A stretch of 32,666 bases of DNA from a cf. Phormidesmis sp. LEGE 11477 (lineage in GTDB: Bacteria; Cyanobacteriota; Cyanobacteriia; Phormidesmidales; Phormidesmidaceae): positions 1 to 32,666 of the forward strand of contig NZ_JADEXO010000071.1 of the NCBI RefSeq assembly GCF_015207105.1, given 5' to 3'. The position numbers and the translations under genes are program-made. Shown one piece after another: positions 24,260-32,666 of the stretch. Within the stretch, counting starts at the first letter, position 1. Each line of letters opens with the position of its first letter. The notes under the pieces were generated by a model. It had not been told where the DNA came from. It did no database searches and worked only from the letters and a program-made list of their open reading frames with translations.

Positions 24260-24448
24260 ATTCTCAGTTATCAATTACCAATGGTTCAATTGTAGCTACT
24301 TCTTCTAGACGATCCTGTAGAGATGTTAGGCAGGCTCGTCATTATGCGTCTCCAGAGTTTGAATAGCAGTTAGCACCGTTAGCATAAAATAGTACATATG
24401 ACCGCTCTGAAAATCTTCCTTTTTGTTTTTGGGTCATAGCGAAGTAGC

Positions 24449-25285
24449 TCAGAGCTGAAGTATGTTGACAAAAGAGGACGCTACGATAGTGCCTTCAACG
24501 CTTGACTCTACAGGCAGAAATTCTAAAACGCTACCGCCAACAACCTCAAATCTGTCTATGAGTTCGGATAGCAGCTGTTTGAGACGGTCTACGCTGATAC
24601 CTTTGGGAGTCCGACAGACGACATGAGGAAAGCTAGTCGGCTCTAGAACATCTAGGTCTAAGTGAATGTATATTTTGCGAAACCCAGCAGCGCTAATAGC
24701 TGATAGGAGTTGATAATTCTGGACTTGATTCACTGAGTTGACAGAGAATATGCGAAGTCTGTTTCGCGAGATGAACGCTTGCTCGGACTCATCAAGCTCT
24801 CTCGTGCCTACCAGGAATATTTGGTTGGGAACTAGTGTTGAGAATAACCGGCTTGTGATATGACCACTTCCTTGCCCTAGTAGCGATCACAGCGGCATTC
24901 CGTGAAAGTGCTTACTAGGAGAAGACGCAGGCGTATTGAGGTCTGCGTGTGCATCTAACCAAACAACCGCTATGCCCTCATGCTTTCGATTGAGAAACGA
25001 GACTGGTGCGATTTCTACCCCACAATCACCACCAATCGTGAAGATATATTCCGGGCTGTGCTCACTGATAATCTCAGCAGCGCAGTTGAGCTGAGCACTC
25101 ACTTGACTGAGACCCAGGACATTTTCTGCGATCGCTATGGAATATGTAGAAGAGACAGGCACTTCTACGAAAGTCGCTTTTGAAGGCAGAGCGCTATGCA
25201 ACAGCTTTGCACCGTTATAGAGGCCAATGTTGCCTGACCCCTGCCATTGAGGAAAGAGAAGGTTAAGTACTGAGCTTTGAGCCAT
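24449..25285 (-). pseudogene. Arginase/agmatinase-family (ureohydrolase) gene broken by an in-frame TGA
   Basis: From ATG 25285 the frame runs 132 codons, meets TGA at 24889-24887, then continues open in the same frame for 145 more codons to the stop at 24451-24449. The first part has the dimetal-site motifs IGGDCGVEIAP (residues 84-94; Cys replaces the usual His of GGDHS) and WLDAHADLNTP (109-119). The second part has IHLDLDVLEP (D210, D212). Together they form a normal-length ureohydrolase that would hydrolyse a guanidino compound to urea. The break reads FHGMPL-stop-SLLGQGSGH, where relatives have an Arg or similar, so CGA to TGA would explain it. Neither half alone can form the metal centre. 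Read-through or a sequence error are alternatives. Confidence 0.82.
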
Positions 25286-25458
25286 AGAGGTAGCCTTTCA
25301 GCTTCAGGCCGCACCTGCAACTTGCGCTGAATATCTGAGTATGGGTCGTTGAGCACTGGGTTGAATTGCTAACAGGACTCTATTGTTGTTGGGCACCCTA
25401 CAAAGGTACGGATGATTAGGAGTATATAGGCTACTGAAGCTTATATAAGAATTTGCTA

Positions 25459-26061
25459 ATGTCTATTTTTGGAATAATTCTGCTGCTATTAGTCGCAGCG
25501 ATTGTAGCGGTAGGGCTATTTGTTTGGAAAAGCTACAACCGGCTGGTCACCCTACGCAACCGCTATCAGAATTCTTATTCGCAAATCGATGTGCAACTGC
25601 AGCGCCGCTATGACCTGATTCCTAACCTGGTAGAGACGGCGAAGGGCTACATGGCACACGAACGCGAAACGCTAGAGGCTGTGATTGCAGCGCGTAACCA
25701 AGCTATGAGTTCATCTAGAGCTGCGGCAGCGGCTCCAGGCGATCCACAGGCTATGCAGCAAGCAATGACAGCCGAGGCAGGGCTTACAGGGATGCTAAGC
25801 CGACTAATGGTAGTGAGTGAGGACTACCCGGATCTCAAAGCTGACCAGTCTATGCAAACAGTGATGGAGGAACTAAGAACTACTGAAAACAAGATTTCCT
25901 TTGCGCGGCAAGCCTTCAACGATGGTGTCACTCTCTACAACACCAGTCGTGAAGTGTTTCCTAACAACCTAGTCGCAAATACGTTTAATTTTTCTTTTGC
26001 TGAACTATGGCAGGAAGTCACCGCAGAAGCACGGCGGACGCCTCGAGTTTCTTTTTCATAA
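25459..26061 (+). CDS. lemA: LemA family protein
   Basis: 200 residues. An N-terminal membrane helix (IFGIILLLLVAAIVAVGLFV) is followed by WKSYNRLVTLRNRYQNSYSQ, IDVQLQRRYDLIPNLVETAK and GYMAHERETLEAVIAARNQA, the standard LemA signature. The rest is a helical bundle with ENKISFARQAFNDGVTLYN and ends near FPNNLVANTFNF. ATG 25459 is preferred to a TTG at 25453. The M48 protease starts 34 bases downstream, a pairing seen in many bacteria, where the two proteins are thought to act together at the membrane. The precise role of LemA is unsettled. Confidence 0.93.
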   Translation: MSIFGIILLLLVAAIVAVGLFVWKSYNRLVTLRNRYQNSYSQIDVQLQRRYDLIPNLVETAKGYMAHERETLEAVIAARNQAMSSSRAAAAAPGDPQAMQQAMTAEAGLTGMLSRLMVVSEDYPDLKADQSMQTVMEELRTTENKISFARQAFNDGVTLYNTSREVFPNNLVANTFNFSFAELWQEVTAEARRTPRVSFS

Positions 26062-26095
26062 GTGGCTGCCGGTAGCATGAGAGGAATGAGAGTCG

Positions 26096-28099
26096 ATGAA
26101 AAACTTTTTCGAGCATCAGGACGAAGCTAAACGCACAACAACCTATCTGATTTTTTTGTTTGGTTGTGCGATCACATTTACTATTTTGGCAATGTACGCG
26201 GCCTGCATCTTGATTGCTAGGCAGAATGGTGTAGTACAAAGTTCTTGGCAACCTGCCTGGTTAGGGACAATCGCCCTGAGCATCTGTCTGATTGTTGCTT
26301 TTGGTAGCTTTCGTAAGATGACTACCTTGCGGGGCGGTGGCAAGGTCGTTGCCCAGGGTTTAGGCGGTCAACTAGTTGGGCAAGATACCTCGAATCCGCA
26401 GGAGCGCGAGCTGTTGAATGTAGTAGAGGAAATGGCGATCGCAGCGGGCATTGCGGTTCCTGAAGTCTATTTGCTGCCAGAGGCGAGCATCAATGCCTTT
26501 GCAGCTGGTCTGACTGCCAACACCGCTGTTATCGGTGTGACTCAAGGCAGCCTTACTCAGCTCAATCGAGATCAGCTACAGGGCGTTATCGGTCACGAGT
26601 TTAGCCACATCGTCAATGGCGATATGGCACTTAATATGAAGCTGATGGGTCTAGTGCATGGCCTGCTGTTTATTCATTTGATAGGCCGCAGTTTCTTATT
26701 TAGCAGCCATCGTCGCCATACGGCTTCAGACCGTGATAAACAAGGAGGAGCGTGGCTAGCCTTCGCCTGCTCGATGACCGTGATTGGGGCGATCGGCTGG
26801 ATTTTTGGTCAGATGATCAAAAGCGCTGTTTCTCGTCAGCGAGAATTTTTGGCCGATGCATCTGCGGTACAGTTCACTCGAAATCCAGCGGGAATTGCCG
26901 ATGCCTTGAGATGCATTGCTCAGCAGTCTAAGCGATCGCAGATCTCTTCTACTGAAGCTGAGGCCGCAAGCCACCTATTTTTCAATAATGTTTCTGCGCT
27001 TAGCTCTTTTGCGAGTGCTTTTTCGACTCATCCACCGCTGGCTGAGCGTATTCGTCGGTTGGGGAGTGATGCTGCTATCGGGACTAGCTCACCTGCCCGC
27101 ACCCAGGCAGCAAATCGCTCACTAGCAGGAATTACAGAAGGTGCCTCCCCAGCTACCCTAAGCAGCCACAACCCTATCGAGCAGCGCAGTAGCGCAATGG
27201 CCATCTCCAGCTTTGCAGCAGCCGATGAAGTAGAGCGCAGCACAGATCGACTCGAAGCACCCAATCGCCTAGCGCCTGATGCCCTTGTTGCTGATATCGG
27301 CATAGTGACGCCAGCCCACCTCACGCAAGCACAGTCGCTTTTGAAGCATTTACCCCAGCGTCTTTTGCAGGCAGTGCGTGCTCAAACCGGTGCCGTCGCG
27401 GTCTGCTATGGCTTACTGTTGGACCCAGACACAGAGGTGCGATCGCGACAAAAGCAAATCATCGCTGACAGTTCGCGAACAGTATACGACTTGCTAGAGA
27501 AGATAGAGCCGCTGCTTGAGCAGGTATCTGTGCGATCTCGACTGCCATTGATAGAACTGTGCATTCCTGCGCTCAAGCAGCTAAAGCCGGAAGTGGCTGC
27601 TCAGTTTTTCATCCGTGTGAAAGCCCTAATAAAAGCAGACGGGAAACTATCTTTAAACGAATTTGCGCTTCAATCTGTTTTGCAATATCGCTTAGCAACC
27701 TATTTCAAGCCTGAGCAGACAGCGGCGGAAAGGGCCTCTCAACTCACCGACGTTTGGTCTGATAGCCTGCTGCTAATCTCTGCTCTTGCAAAGGCTGGCC
27801 AGACCCAACATTCGCAGATAGACTACGCCTTTCGTTGCGGCATTCAACAGCTACCAGGCGTTACAAAGCAGACGATGCCCGCAGACATGCCTACCTGCAC
27901 CCTATCTAATCTCAGCAAGGCACTACGGCGGTTGCGACAGGCAGAACCAAAGCTGAAACGAGCGATCGCGCAAGCCTGCGCCCATACGGTTCTGATAGAT
28001 GGACACACTACAGATCAAGAAGCTGAACTGCTACGGGCTATTCTCATTACACTGGGCTGTCCAGTGCCGCCTTTCCTCAATTTACTGCCTGCTCGATGA
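26096..28099 (+). CDS. M48-family membrane metalloprotease (HtpX/Ste24-like) with a TerB-like C-terminal extension
   Basis: 667 residues, more than twice the length of HtpX. Two membrane helices lie in the first 80 residues. The zinc motif HEFSH is at residues 167-171 (GVIGHEFSHIVNGDM). The third ligand Glu is in SRQREFLADASAVQFTR, and further membrane helices lie between them. The protease part ends with FASAFSTHPPLAERIRRL. After a low-complexity linker (about 330-420) a helical domain of about 240 residues contains VKALIKADGKLSLNEFALQSVL, which resembles TerB-like domains. Expected role: cutting damaged or misfolded membrane proteins. The start has GAGAGGAATGAGAG upstream and follows lemA by 34 bases, so the two form an operon. 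Confidence 0.9.
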   Translation: MKNFFEHQDEAKRTTTYLIFLFGCAITFTILAMYAACILIARQNGVVQSSWQPAWLGTIALSICLIVAFGSFRKMTTLRGGGKVVAQGLGGQLVGQDTSNPQERELLNVVEEMAIAAGIAVPEVYLLPEASINAFAAGLTANTAVIGVTQGSLTQLNRDQLQGVIGHEFSHIVNGDMALNMKLMGLVHGLLFIHLIGRSFLFSSHRRHTASDRDKQGGAWLAFACSMTVIGAIGWIFGQMIKSAVSRQREFLADASAVQFTRNPAGIADALRCIAQQSKRSQISSTEAEAASHLFFNNVSALSSFASAFSTHPPLAERIRRLGSDAAIGTSSPARTQAANRSLAGITEGASPATLSSHNPIEQRSSAMAISSFAAADEVERSTDRLEAPNRLAPDALVADIGIVTPAHLTQAQSLLKHLPQRLLQAVRAQTGAVAVCYGLLLDPDTEVRSRQKQIIADSSRTVYDLLEKIEPLLEQVSVRSRLPLIELCIPALKQLKPEVAAQFFIRVKALIKADGKLSLNEFALQSVLQYRLATYFKPEQTAAERASQLTDVWSDSLLLISALAKAGQTQHSQIDYAFRCGIQQLPGVTKQTMPADMPTCTLSNLSKALRRLRQAEPKLKRAIAQACAHTVLIDGHTTDQEAELLRAILITLGCPVPPFLNLLPAR

Positions 28100-28399
28100 A
28101 CAACCGTGGCAATAGCAGTGAAGAGACCAGAAGCTTGACGGTCACGGGAGCTTTGGGAAAAAACCTACTGCATCCAGAGCCGCAACGGTAGAGCTTGCCG
28201 AGGCCGAAGCTACAGACAGGCAGTAATACATCGATGCGCTCACCCCGGTCAATACGTTCTTTTCGTTGACGAACGCTCCTCTGCTGAAGCCGAGAGATTT
28301 TGGAAAATAAAGGGTGATCTCAGCGCAAACGCTTAGAATGGAGAGCACTATTATCACCATCACTCCCTTTGTTGATCACCCAGCTTCTAGCCAGCCTCT
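28100..28399. other. 300-base spacer before mutS
   Basis: No gene is seen. A TAGAAT near 28335 could be the -10 of the mutS promoter, with no convincing -35. No terminator for the protease gene was recognised. Confidence 0.35.
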
Positions 28400-31180
28400 A
28401 TGACTGCTTCAAAAGCCGCCAACCAACCTGCTCAGTCTTCGCATCAAGCGAACGATACGGTTAATCATCAGACCAATAGCCACGGTGTGCCGGAACGGCT
28501 AGCTAAACATACGGTTCGCTACGCTGACTACCGCGAGGTTAACCGAGAAGAGATGACGCCGATGATGCGGCACTATGCGGAGATCAAAGATCAGCATCCG
28601 TATGCGCTGCTGATGTACCGGGTGGGTGATTTTTTTGAGACGTTTTTTCAAGATGCAATTACGATCGCGCGTGAGCTAGAGCTAGTTCTGACCAGCAAAG
28701 ATTCTGGCAAGGCAATTGGCCGAGTGCCGCTCTCTGGCATTCCGCACCATGCGCTAGAGCGCTATTGCGAGCAGCTTGTGTCCAAAGGCTATGCGATCGC
28801 CATTTGCGATCAGGTAGAAGATCCGGCCCTAGCCAAAGGACTGGTCAAACGCGAAGTCACCCGCATCATCACGCCGGGCACCGTGATTGAAGAAGGCATG
28901 CTCAGCGCTCGGCAAAACAACTTTTTGGCCGCTGTGGTCATTGCTGGAGAGCACTGGGGGCTGGCCCACGCCGATGTGTCAACTGGCGAATTTCTCACCA
29001 CGCAGTCCACAGGGCTAGACCACCTCGCCCAAGAGCTGATGCGATTGCAGCCAGCGGAAATTTTGGTGCCCAGTAACGCCCCGGATTTGGGCGGGCTGCT
29101 GCGCCCCGGTGAAAAGTCTAGTCAGCTACCCGAGTGTTTACCCGCTCAGTTCTGCTATACCTTGCGATCGCAAACCCCATTTACCAAATCCGAAGCTCAG
29201 CAGCGGCTGCTGGAAAGTTTGAAACTGCGATCGCTCGAAGGCGTCGGCTGCAATCATCTGCCCCTGGCGACTCGCGCCGCTGGCGGTCTGCTGGAGTATT
29301 TGGAAGACACGCAAAAGACCAGCCTCGCGCCGCTGCAAATGCTCAGAGCCTATGCCCTCAGCGAGTATTTGATCATCGATCATCAGACTCGGCGGAATCT
29401 AGAAATTACCCAAACCTGCCGAGACGGTATTTATCATGGTTCTTTACTATGGGCGCTCGATAGAACCGTGACGGCGATGGGCGGACGGGCGCTGCGGCGG
29501 TGGCTCTTACAGCCGTTGTTGAATATGGAGGGAATTCAGGCTAGACAAGATACGGTCGAAGAGCTGGTGAGCCAAGGCAGCTTGCGACAGCAGTTGCAAC
29601 AGTTGCTAAAGCAGATCTATGACCTAGAAAGGCTAGCGGGTAGAGCCGGATCGGGGACGGCGAACGGTCGCGATCTGGTGGCGATGGCCGATTCTTTTGC
29701 CAAGCTGCCAGATTTAGCAGGGCTGATGTCTCATGCCACTTCTCCTTATCTGGTAAAGCTGCAGTTTGTGCCGCCTGAATTAGAAGAGTTGGGTGCAGTA
29801 TTGCGATCGCACCTGGTCGAAACCCCGCCGCTCTACCTGACTGAGGGCAACCTGATTCGCGATGGCGTCAATCCCCAGCTCGATCAGCTACGCCAGCAAA
29901 TTACAACAGACCAGCAGTGGATTGCCAACCTAGAAACAACAGAACGCACCCGGACGGGTATATCGAATCTGAAAGTTGGCTATACCAAAGCCTTTGGCTA
30001 CTACATCAGCATCTCTCGCAGTAAAGCAGACCTGGCTCCAACCAACTACACTCGCAAGCAAACGCTGACCAATGAAGAGCGCTACATTACCACTGAGCTT
30101 AAAGACTGCGAAGCGAGATTGAACAATCTCAACGAACAGATTCACCAGCTAGAATACGATCTGTTTATCGGCCTGCGCGACCAGGTGGCTCAGCACGTGA
30201 GTCTGATTCGTCAGGTAGCGGCTGCGGTCTCGGCGGTAGATGTACTGGCCGCGCTGGCTGAAGTGGCAATCTATCAGGGCTACTGCCGTCCTGAGATTGT
30301 TAAGGGTCGGCCCGTATTTGTTGAAGACGGTCGCCATCCGGTAGTAGAACAATCTTTGCCAGCTGGCTTTTTTGTGCCGAATGACACGGGGATTGGCAGC
30401 GTAGAAAACGCCGCGACCGATATCACCCCCGATCTAGTGATTTTGACTGGGCCGAATGCGAGCGGCAAAAGCTGCTATCTGCGGCAGGTGGGCCTGATTC
30501 AGCTGATGGCGCAGGTGGGGAGCTTTGTGCCGGCAAAATCGGCGATGCTAGGGGTATGCGATCGCATCTTCACCCGAGTTGGCGCTGTAGACGATCTGGC
30601 CACCGGGCAATCGACCTTCATGGTAGAGATGAATGAAACCGCCAACATTCTCAATCATGCCACCGCTCAGTCTCTGGTTTTACTCGATGAAATTGGCCGA
30701 GGCACTGCCACCTTCGACGGGCTTTCAATCGCCTGGGCCGTCGCCGAACATTTGGCTACCGACATCGGCGCTCGCACTATTTTTGCCACTCATTACCACG
30801 AACTTAACGAACTGGCTTCTATTCTCTCTAATGTAGAAAACTATCAGGTCACAGTCAAAGAGATGCCCGATAAAATCATCTTCTTGCATCAGGTGCGTCC
30901 TGGCGGTGCGGATAAGTCTTATGGCATAGAAGCTGGACGCTTAGCAGGGCTGCCGGCAACGGTGATCAGCCGCGCTAGGCAGGTGATGACTCAGATAGAG
31001 CAGCACAGTAAGATTGCCGTGGGTCTGCGTGAGAACGCTAGCGATCCGATCAGTGCTACTGTTCCCGCTAGAAAGCGAAAGAAAAAAGCTGTTGTTTCTG
31101 CTGCTAAAAAGACAAACCGCCAGAGCCCGGTTCAGCCAATTTCAGCTACTGACCCAGAAGAACAGCTAGGTATGTTTTGA
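28400..31180 (+). CDS. mutS: DNA mismatch repair protein MutS
   Basis: 926 residues, slightly longer than the usual 850-880 because of a polar N-terminal stretch of about 50 residues. MutS recognises mismatches and starts repair. The mismatch-binding domain begins [28 protein letters not shown], containing the Phe-x-Glu wedge (F-E-T). Connector, lever and clamp domains follow. The ATPase has Walker [12 protein letters not shown] (residues 683-693), [12 protein letters not shown], Walker [17 protein letters not shown] (D763, E764) and FATHYHEL. The C-terminus is basic ([13 protein letters not shown]) and ends EEQLGMF, a tail that may bind the sliding clamp. Complete and apparently functional. 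Confidence 0.97.
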   Translation: MTASKAANQPAQSSHQANDTVNHQTNSHGVPERLAKHTVRYADYREVNREEMTPMMRHYAEIKDQHPYALLMYRVGDFFETFFQDAITIARELELVLTSKDSGKAIGRVPLSGIPHHALERYCEQLVSKGYAIAICDQVEDPALAKGLVKREVTRIITPGTVIEEGMLSARQNNFLAAVVIAGEHWGLAHADVSTGEFLTTQSTGLDHLAQELMRLQPAEILVPSNAPDLGGLLRPGEKSSQLPECLPAQFCYTLRSQTPFTKSEAQQRLLESLKLRSLEGVGCNHLPLATRAAGGLLEYLEDTQKTSLAPLQMLRAYALSEYLIIDHQTRRNLEITQTCRDGIYHGSLLWALDRTVTAMGGRALRRWLLQPLLNMEGIQARQDTVEELVSQGSLRQQLQQLLKQIYDLERLAGRAGSGTANGRDLVAMADSFAKLPDLAGLMSHATSPYLVKLQFVPPELEELGAVLRSHLVETPPLYLTEGNLIRDGVNPQLDQLRQQITTDQQWIANLETTERTRTGISNLKVGYTKAFGYYISISRSKADLAPTNYTRKQTLTNEERYITTELKDCEARLNNLNEQIHQLEYDLFIGLRDQVAQHVSLIRQVAAAVSAVDVLAALAEVAIYQGYCRPEIVKGRPVFVEDGRHPVVEQSLPAGFFVPNDTGIGSVENAATDITPDLVILTGPNASGKSCYLRQVGLIQLMAQVGSFVPAKSAMLGVCDRIFTRVGAVDDLATGQSTFMVEMNETANILNHATAQSLVLLDEIGRGTATFDGLSIAWAVAEHLATDIGARTIFATHYHELNELASILSNVENYQVTVKEMPDKIIFLHQVRPGGADKSYGIEAGRLAGLPATVISRARQVMTQIEQHSKIAVGLRENASDPISATVPARKRKKKAVVSAAKKTNRQSPVQPISATDPEEQLGMF

Positions 31181-31240
31181 GGGCGTCTTAGCAGCGCTTT
31201 GGAAGTGACTATAGCCTGCCGCACTCTGCTCACTACACCT

Positions 31241-31262
31241 AAAAAGGCTACACCCTTTGTTC
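31241..31262. terminator. Weak candidate terminator between mutS and the ABC permease
   Basis: AAAGG (31243-31247) and CCTTT (31254-31258) can pair around a six-base loop, followed by GTTCT on plus and preceded by A-rich sequence. The genes on either side converge, so a bidirectional terminator is expected here, but the stem is only five pairs. Confidence 0.25.
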
Positions 31263-31277
31263 TATAACGTGCGTAGC

Positions 31278-32666
31278 TCAAGCCGACGGCAGATTGACAG
31301 CGGTCCGACTCAGTCTTAGTTTCCTGAGCTGGCTGCTCAGCCTATTCCACAAAAGCGCCAGCAAGCATAGCTGACCGATAAATCCTACCCAGGCCAGCGG
31401 CGGTACGCTAGTTGCCACATCCCCCATCAGAGGCACGCCTAGATACGTCCAGACAAACCCTAATCTTGGCCATTCTTGGGGGTCATAGCCGCTGAATCCT
31501 AGAACTAAAGGGGGCACAAAGGCCACGACAGCTACCGTTCCGGCTGCCCAAATTAAAGGCGATCGCACTTTCGTACTAAAAATAAGTTGCACCAGCGTCG
31601 CGTAGGTCAGCAGGCTGACGCCTATACTTAGCGTTGCGAAGACGAGGGCGATCGCCGAGATAGGATCTCTATCTAACTGAGATCTAATTAGCCAGGTAAA
31701 CGGAACCAGCAGCACTGCCGCAATCAGAAAGTTAATCGCGATCGCCCCAACCATCGGACTAGCCTCTGCCCAAATCCAGTCGCGCAGTCGCCCTATTCCG
31801 CTTGATCTTGCTCGATAGTTTATCCAATCCATCAGCTGCTGACGAGAGGACACCAAGGCGAACAACAATACGCCAAACAGGGCAACATTCGCTATATAAA
31901 TAGCGATCATACTATCGAACTGATCGTCGGCATCGAGCCAAGGACTTAGTAGGAATCCGCAGGCTAAAGCGTTGAGATAGGCTGTAGTCAAGTAGCTTGA
32001 CTGCTTGCTCAACAGCGTCGTTTGAGGCAGGCTAAACTGACGTACCAACATCTGCCAGACTAGAGCGCAAGCAACCGCTAAGTTACCCAATAGAAACAGA
32101 TGAGCCAGCCATGGATTACGGGATATTGGTAGATACAGCCAGTTCACCAACACAGGGGTTCGCCAGCTCCTAAATAACAGCTCGCCTGTTGGGATAGACT
32201 GCCAGGTGATTTCTGTGTTCCACGACATGAAAATTGGCGTAATAGCTAATAAAACCAGACCAGAAAAGGCGATCGCACCCACCGCTCGCTGTTGCCTTAG
32301 CGCCGACTTCCCGCCGCTCAATCCCACTAGCAAAGCCAGCATAAAAACAAACACCGCGCCCGCACCGACAATTGCGTAGTAGCTCAGCAGCAGCAGCCAA
32401 GAAACCCCAGCGCTCAGCCCAGAAATTACGTGCATCGGTACCGCCGTCAGCACCAATATCAGCGGCAATAGCGGCACGCCCAGCAGCTTACCCAGCAAAA
32501 TTTCTCGGGCCGGACGCGGGCTCAGCCGAATAAAATTCAGCGTCCCGGTTTTCGCCTCTTGGGTGAGATCATCGACAACGTAATAGCTGCCTAGCGAAAA
32601 CAGCACATAGGGAATAATCCAGCTTAACGCCCGGCAAATCTCCAGCGGATCTAAAGATTGTGAGTG
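31278..32666 (-). CDS. ABC-transporter permease, N-terminus beyond the right edge
   Basis: The frame is open from the stop at 31278 to the window edge, giving 462 residues without a start; an internal GTG at 32606 is not the true start because the upstream reading SLDPLEICRALSWIIPYVLF is protein-like. About ten hydrophobic segments alternate with short loops. The segment SYYVVDDLTQEAKTGTLNFI followed by RLSPRPAREILLGKLLGVPL is typical of ABC-2-like permeases, where E-x-x-x-G-T-L-x-x-L-x-x-S-P precedes the G-K-L motif. No ATPase domain is present; the partner gene would lie upstream. The substrate is unknown. It converges on mutS. Confidence 0.8.
   Translation of the reverse strand, partial: HSQSLDPLEICRALSWIIPYVLFSLGSYYVVDDLTQEAKTGTLNFIRLSPRPAREILLGKLLGVPLLPLILVLTAVPMHVISGLSAGVSWLLLLSYYAIVGAGAVFVFMLALLVGLSGGKSALRQQRAVGAIAFSGLVLLAITPIFMSWNTEITWQSIPTGELLFRSWRTPVLVNWLYLPISRNPWLAHLFLLGNLAVACALVWQMLVRQFSLPQTTLLSKQSSYLTTAYLNALACGFLLSPWLDADDQFDSMIAIYIANVALFGVLLFALVSSRQQLMDWINYRARSSGIGRLRDWIWAEASPMVGAIAINFLIAAVLLVPFTWLIRSQLDRDPISAIALVFATLSIGVSLLTYATLVQLIFSTKVRSPLIWAAGTVAVVAFVPPLVLGFSGYDPQEWPRLGFVWTYLGVPLMGDVATSVPPLAWVGFIGQLCLLALLWNRLSSQLRKLRLSRTAVNLPSA

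Noticed and set aside
23807-24889. Programmed stop-codon recoding in the TPR and arginase genes
   Set aside because: The two stops differ (TAA and TGA), no selenocysteine or pyrrolysine context is evident, and simple C-to-T decay explains both.

Overview
The window looks like a piece of a cyanobacterial chromosome. The palindrome GCGATCGC (HIP1, the octamer over-represented in many cyanobacteria) occurs again and again in genes and spacers. The core genes recO, deoC, mutS and a LemA/M48 protease pair also fit. I cannot name the genus. No rRNA, tRNA or CRISPR array was seen.

Layout. 1-700: a scrap zone holding the first 20 codons of an IS5-family transposase (minus, running off the left edge), a decayed SMI1/KNR4-type gene and a further broken reading frame. 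701-5310 (minus): a GT4 glycosyltransferase, then a tight cluster deoC > recO > MFS exporter with touching or overlapping ends. 5448-7398 (plus): two family-2 glycosyltransferases. 7654-9812: a TetR regulator and an amidase, divergent, with a near-ideal operator/promoter between them. 10416-13319 (plus): a 967-residue exoprotein joining a nucleoside-hydrolase domain, a GDSL/SGNH esterase domain apparently inserted inside a Calx-beta-like domain, and an RTX calcium-binding tail.

13.5-23.4 kb is the accessory heart. On the minus strand a MalT-like LuxR-type regulator precedes an array of GGGGA repeats and then an operon-like series: a 95-residue conserved small protein, a DUF6326-type membrane protein, and three SAM methyltransferases. 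The last methyltransferase is AT-rich and ends inside a structure with the architecture of an integron attC site, so it looks like a gene cassette. Next come a LysR/oxidoreductase divergent pair, a GIY-YIG nuclease, a small protein made of two similar helical modules, and a small serine recombinase. The segment is bracketed by two related repeat arrays, 13471-13528 and 23359-23417, in opposite orientation and pointing outward. One lies directly upstream of the recombinase gene.

23.5-25.3 kb: two minus-strand genes, a TPR protein and an arginase-family protein, each broken by a single in-frame stop with homologous sequence continuing beyond it. 25.4-31.2 kb (plus): lemA-like gene, M48 protease with a C-terminal TerB-like extension, and mutS. 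31278 to the right edge (minus): an ABC-transporter permease lacking its N-terminus.

In short, housekeeping and envelope genes flank a mobile-looking region with cassette, recombinase and pseudogene signatures. Family assignments come from motif reading alone; no database search was run.
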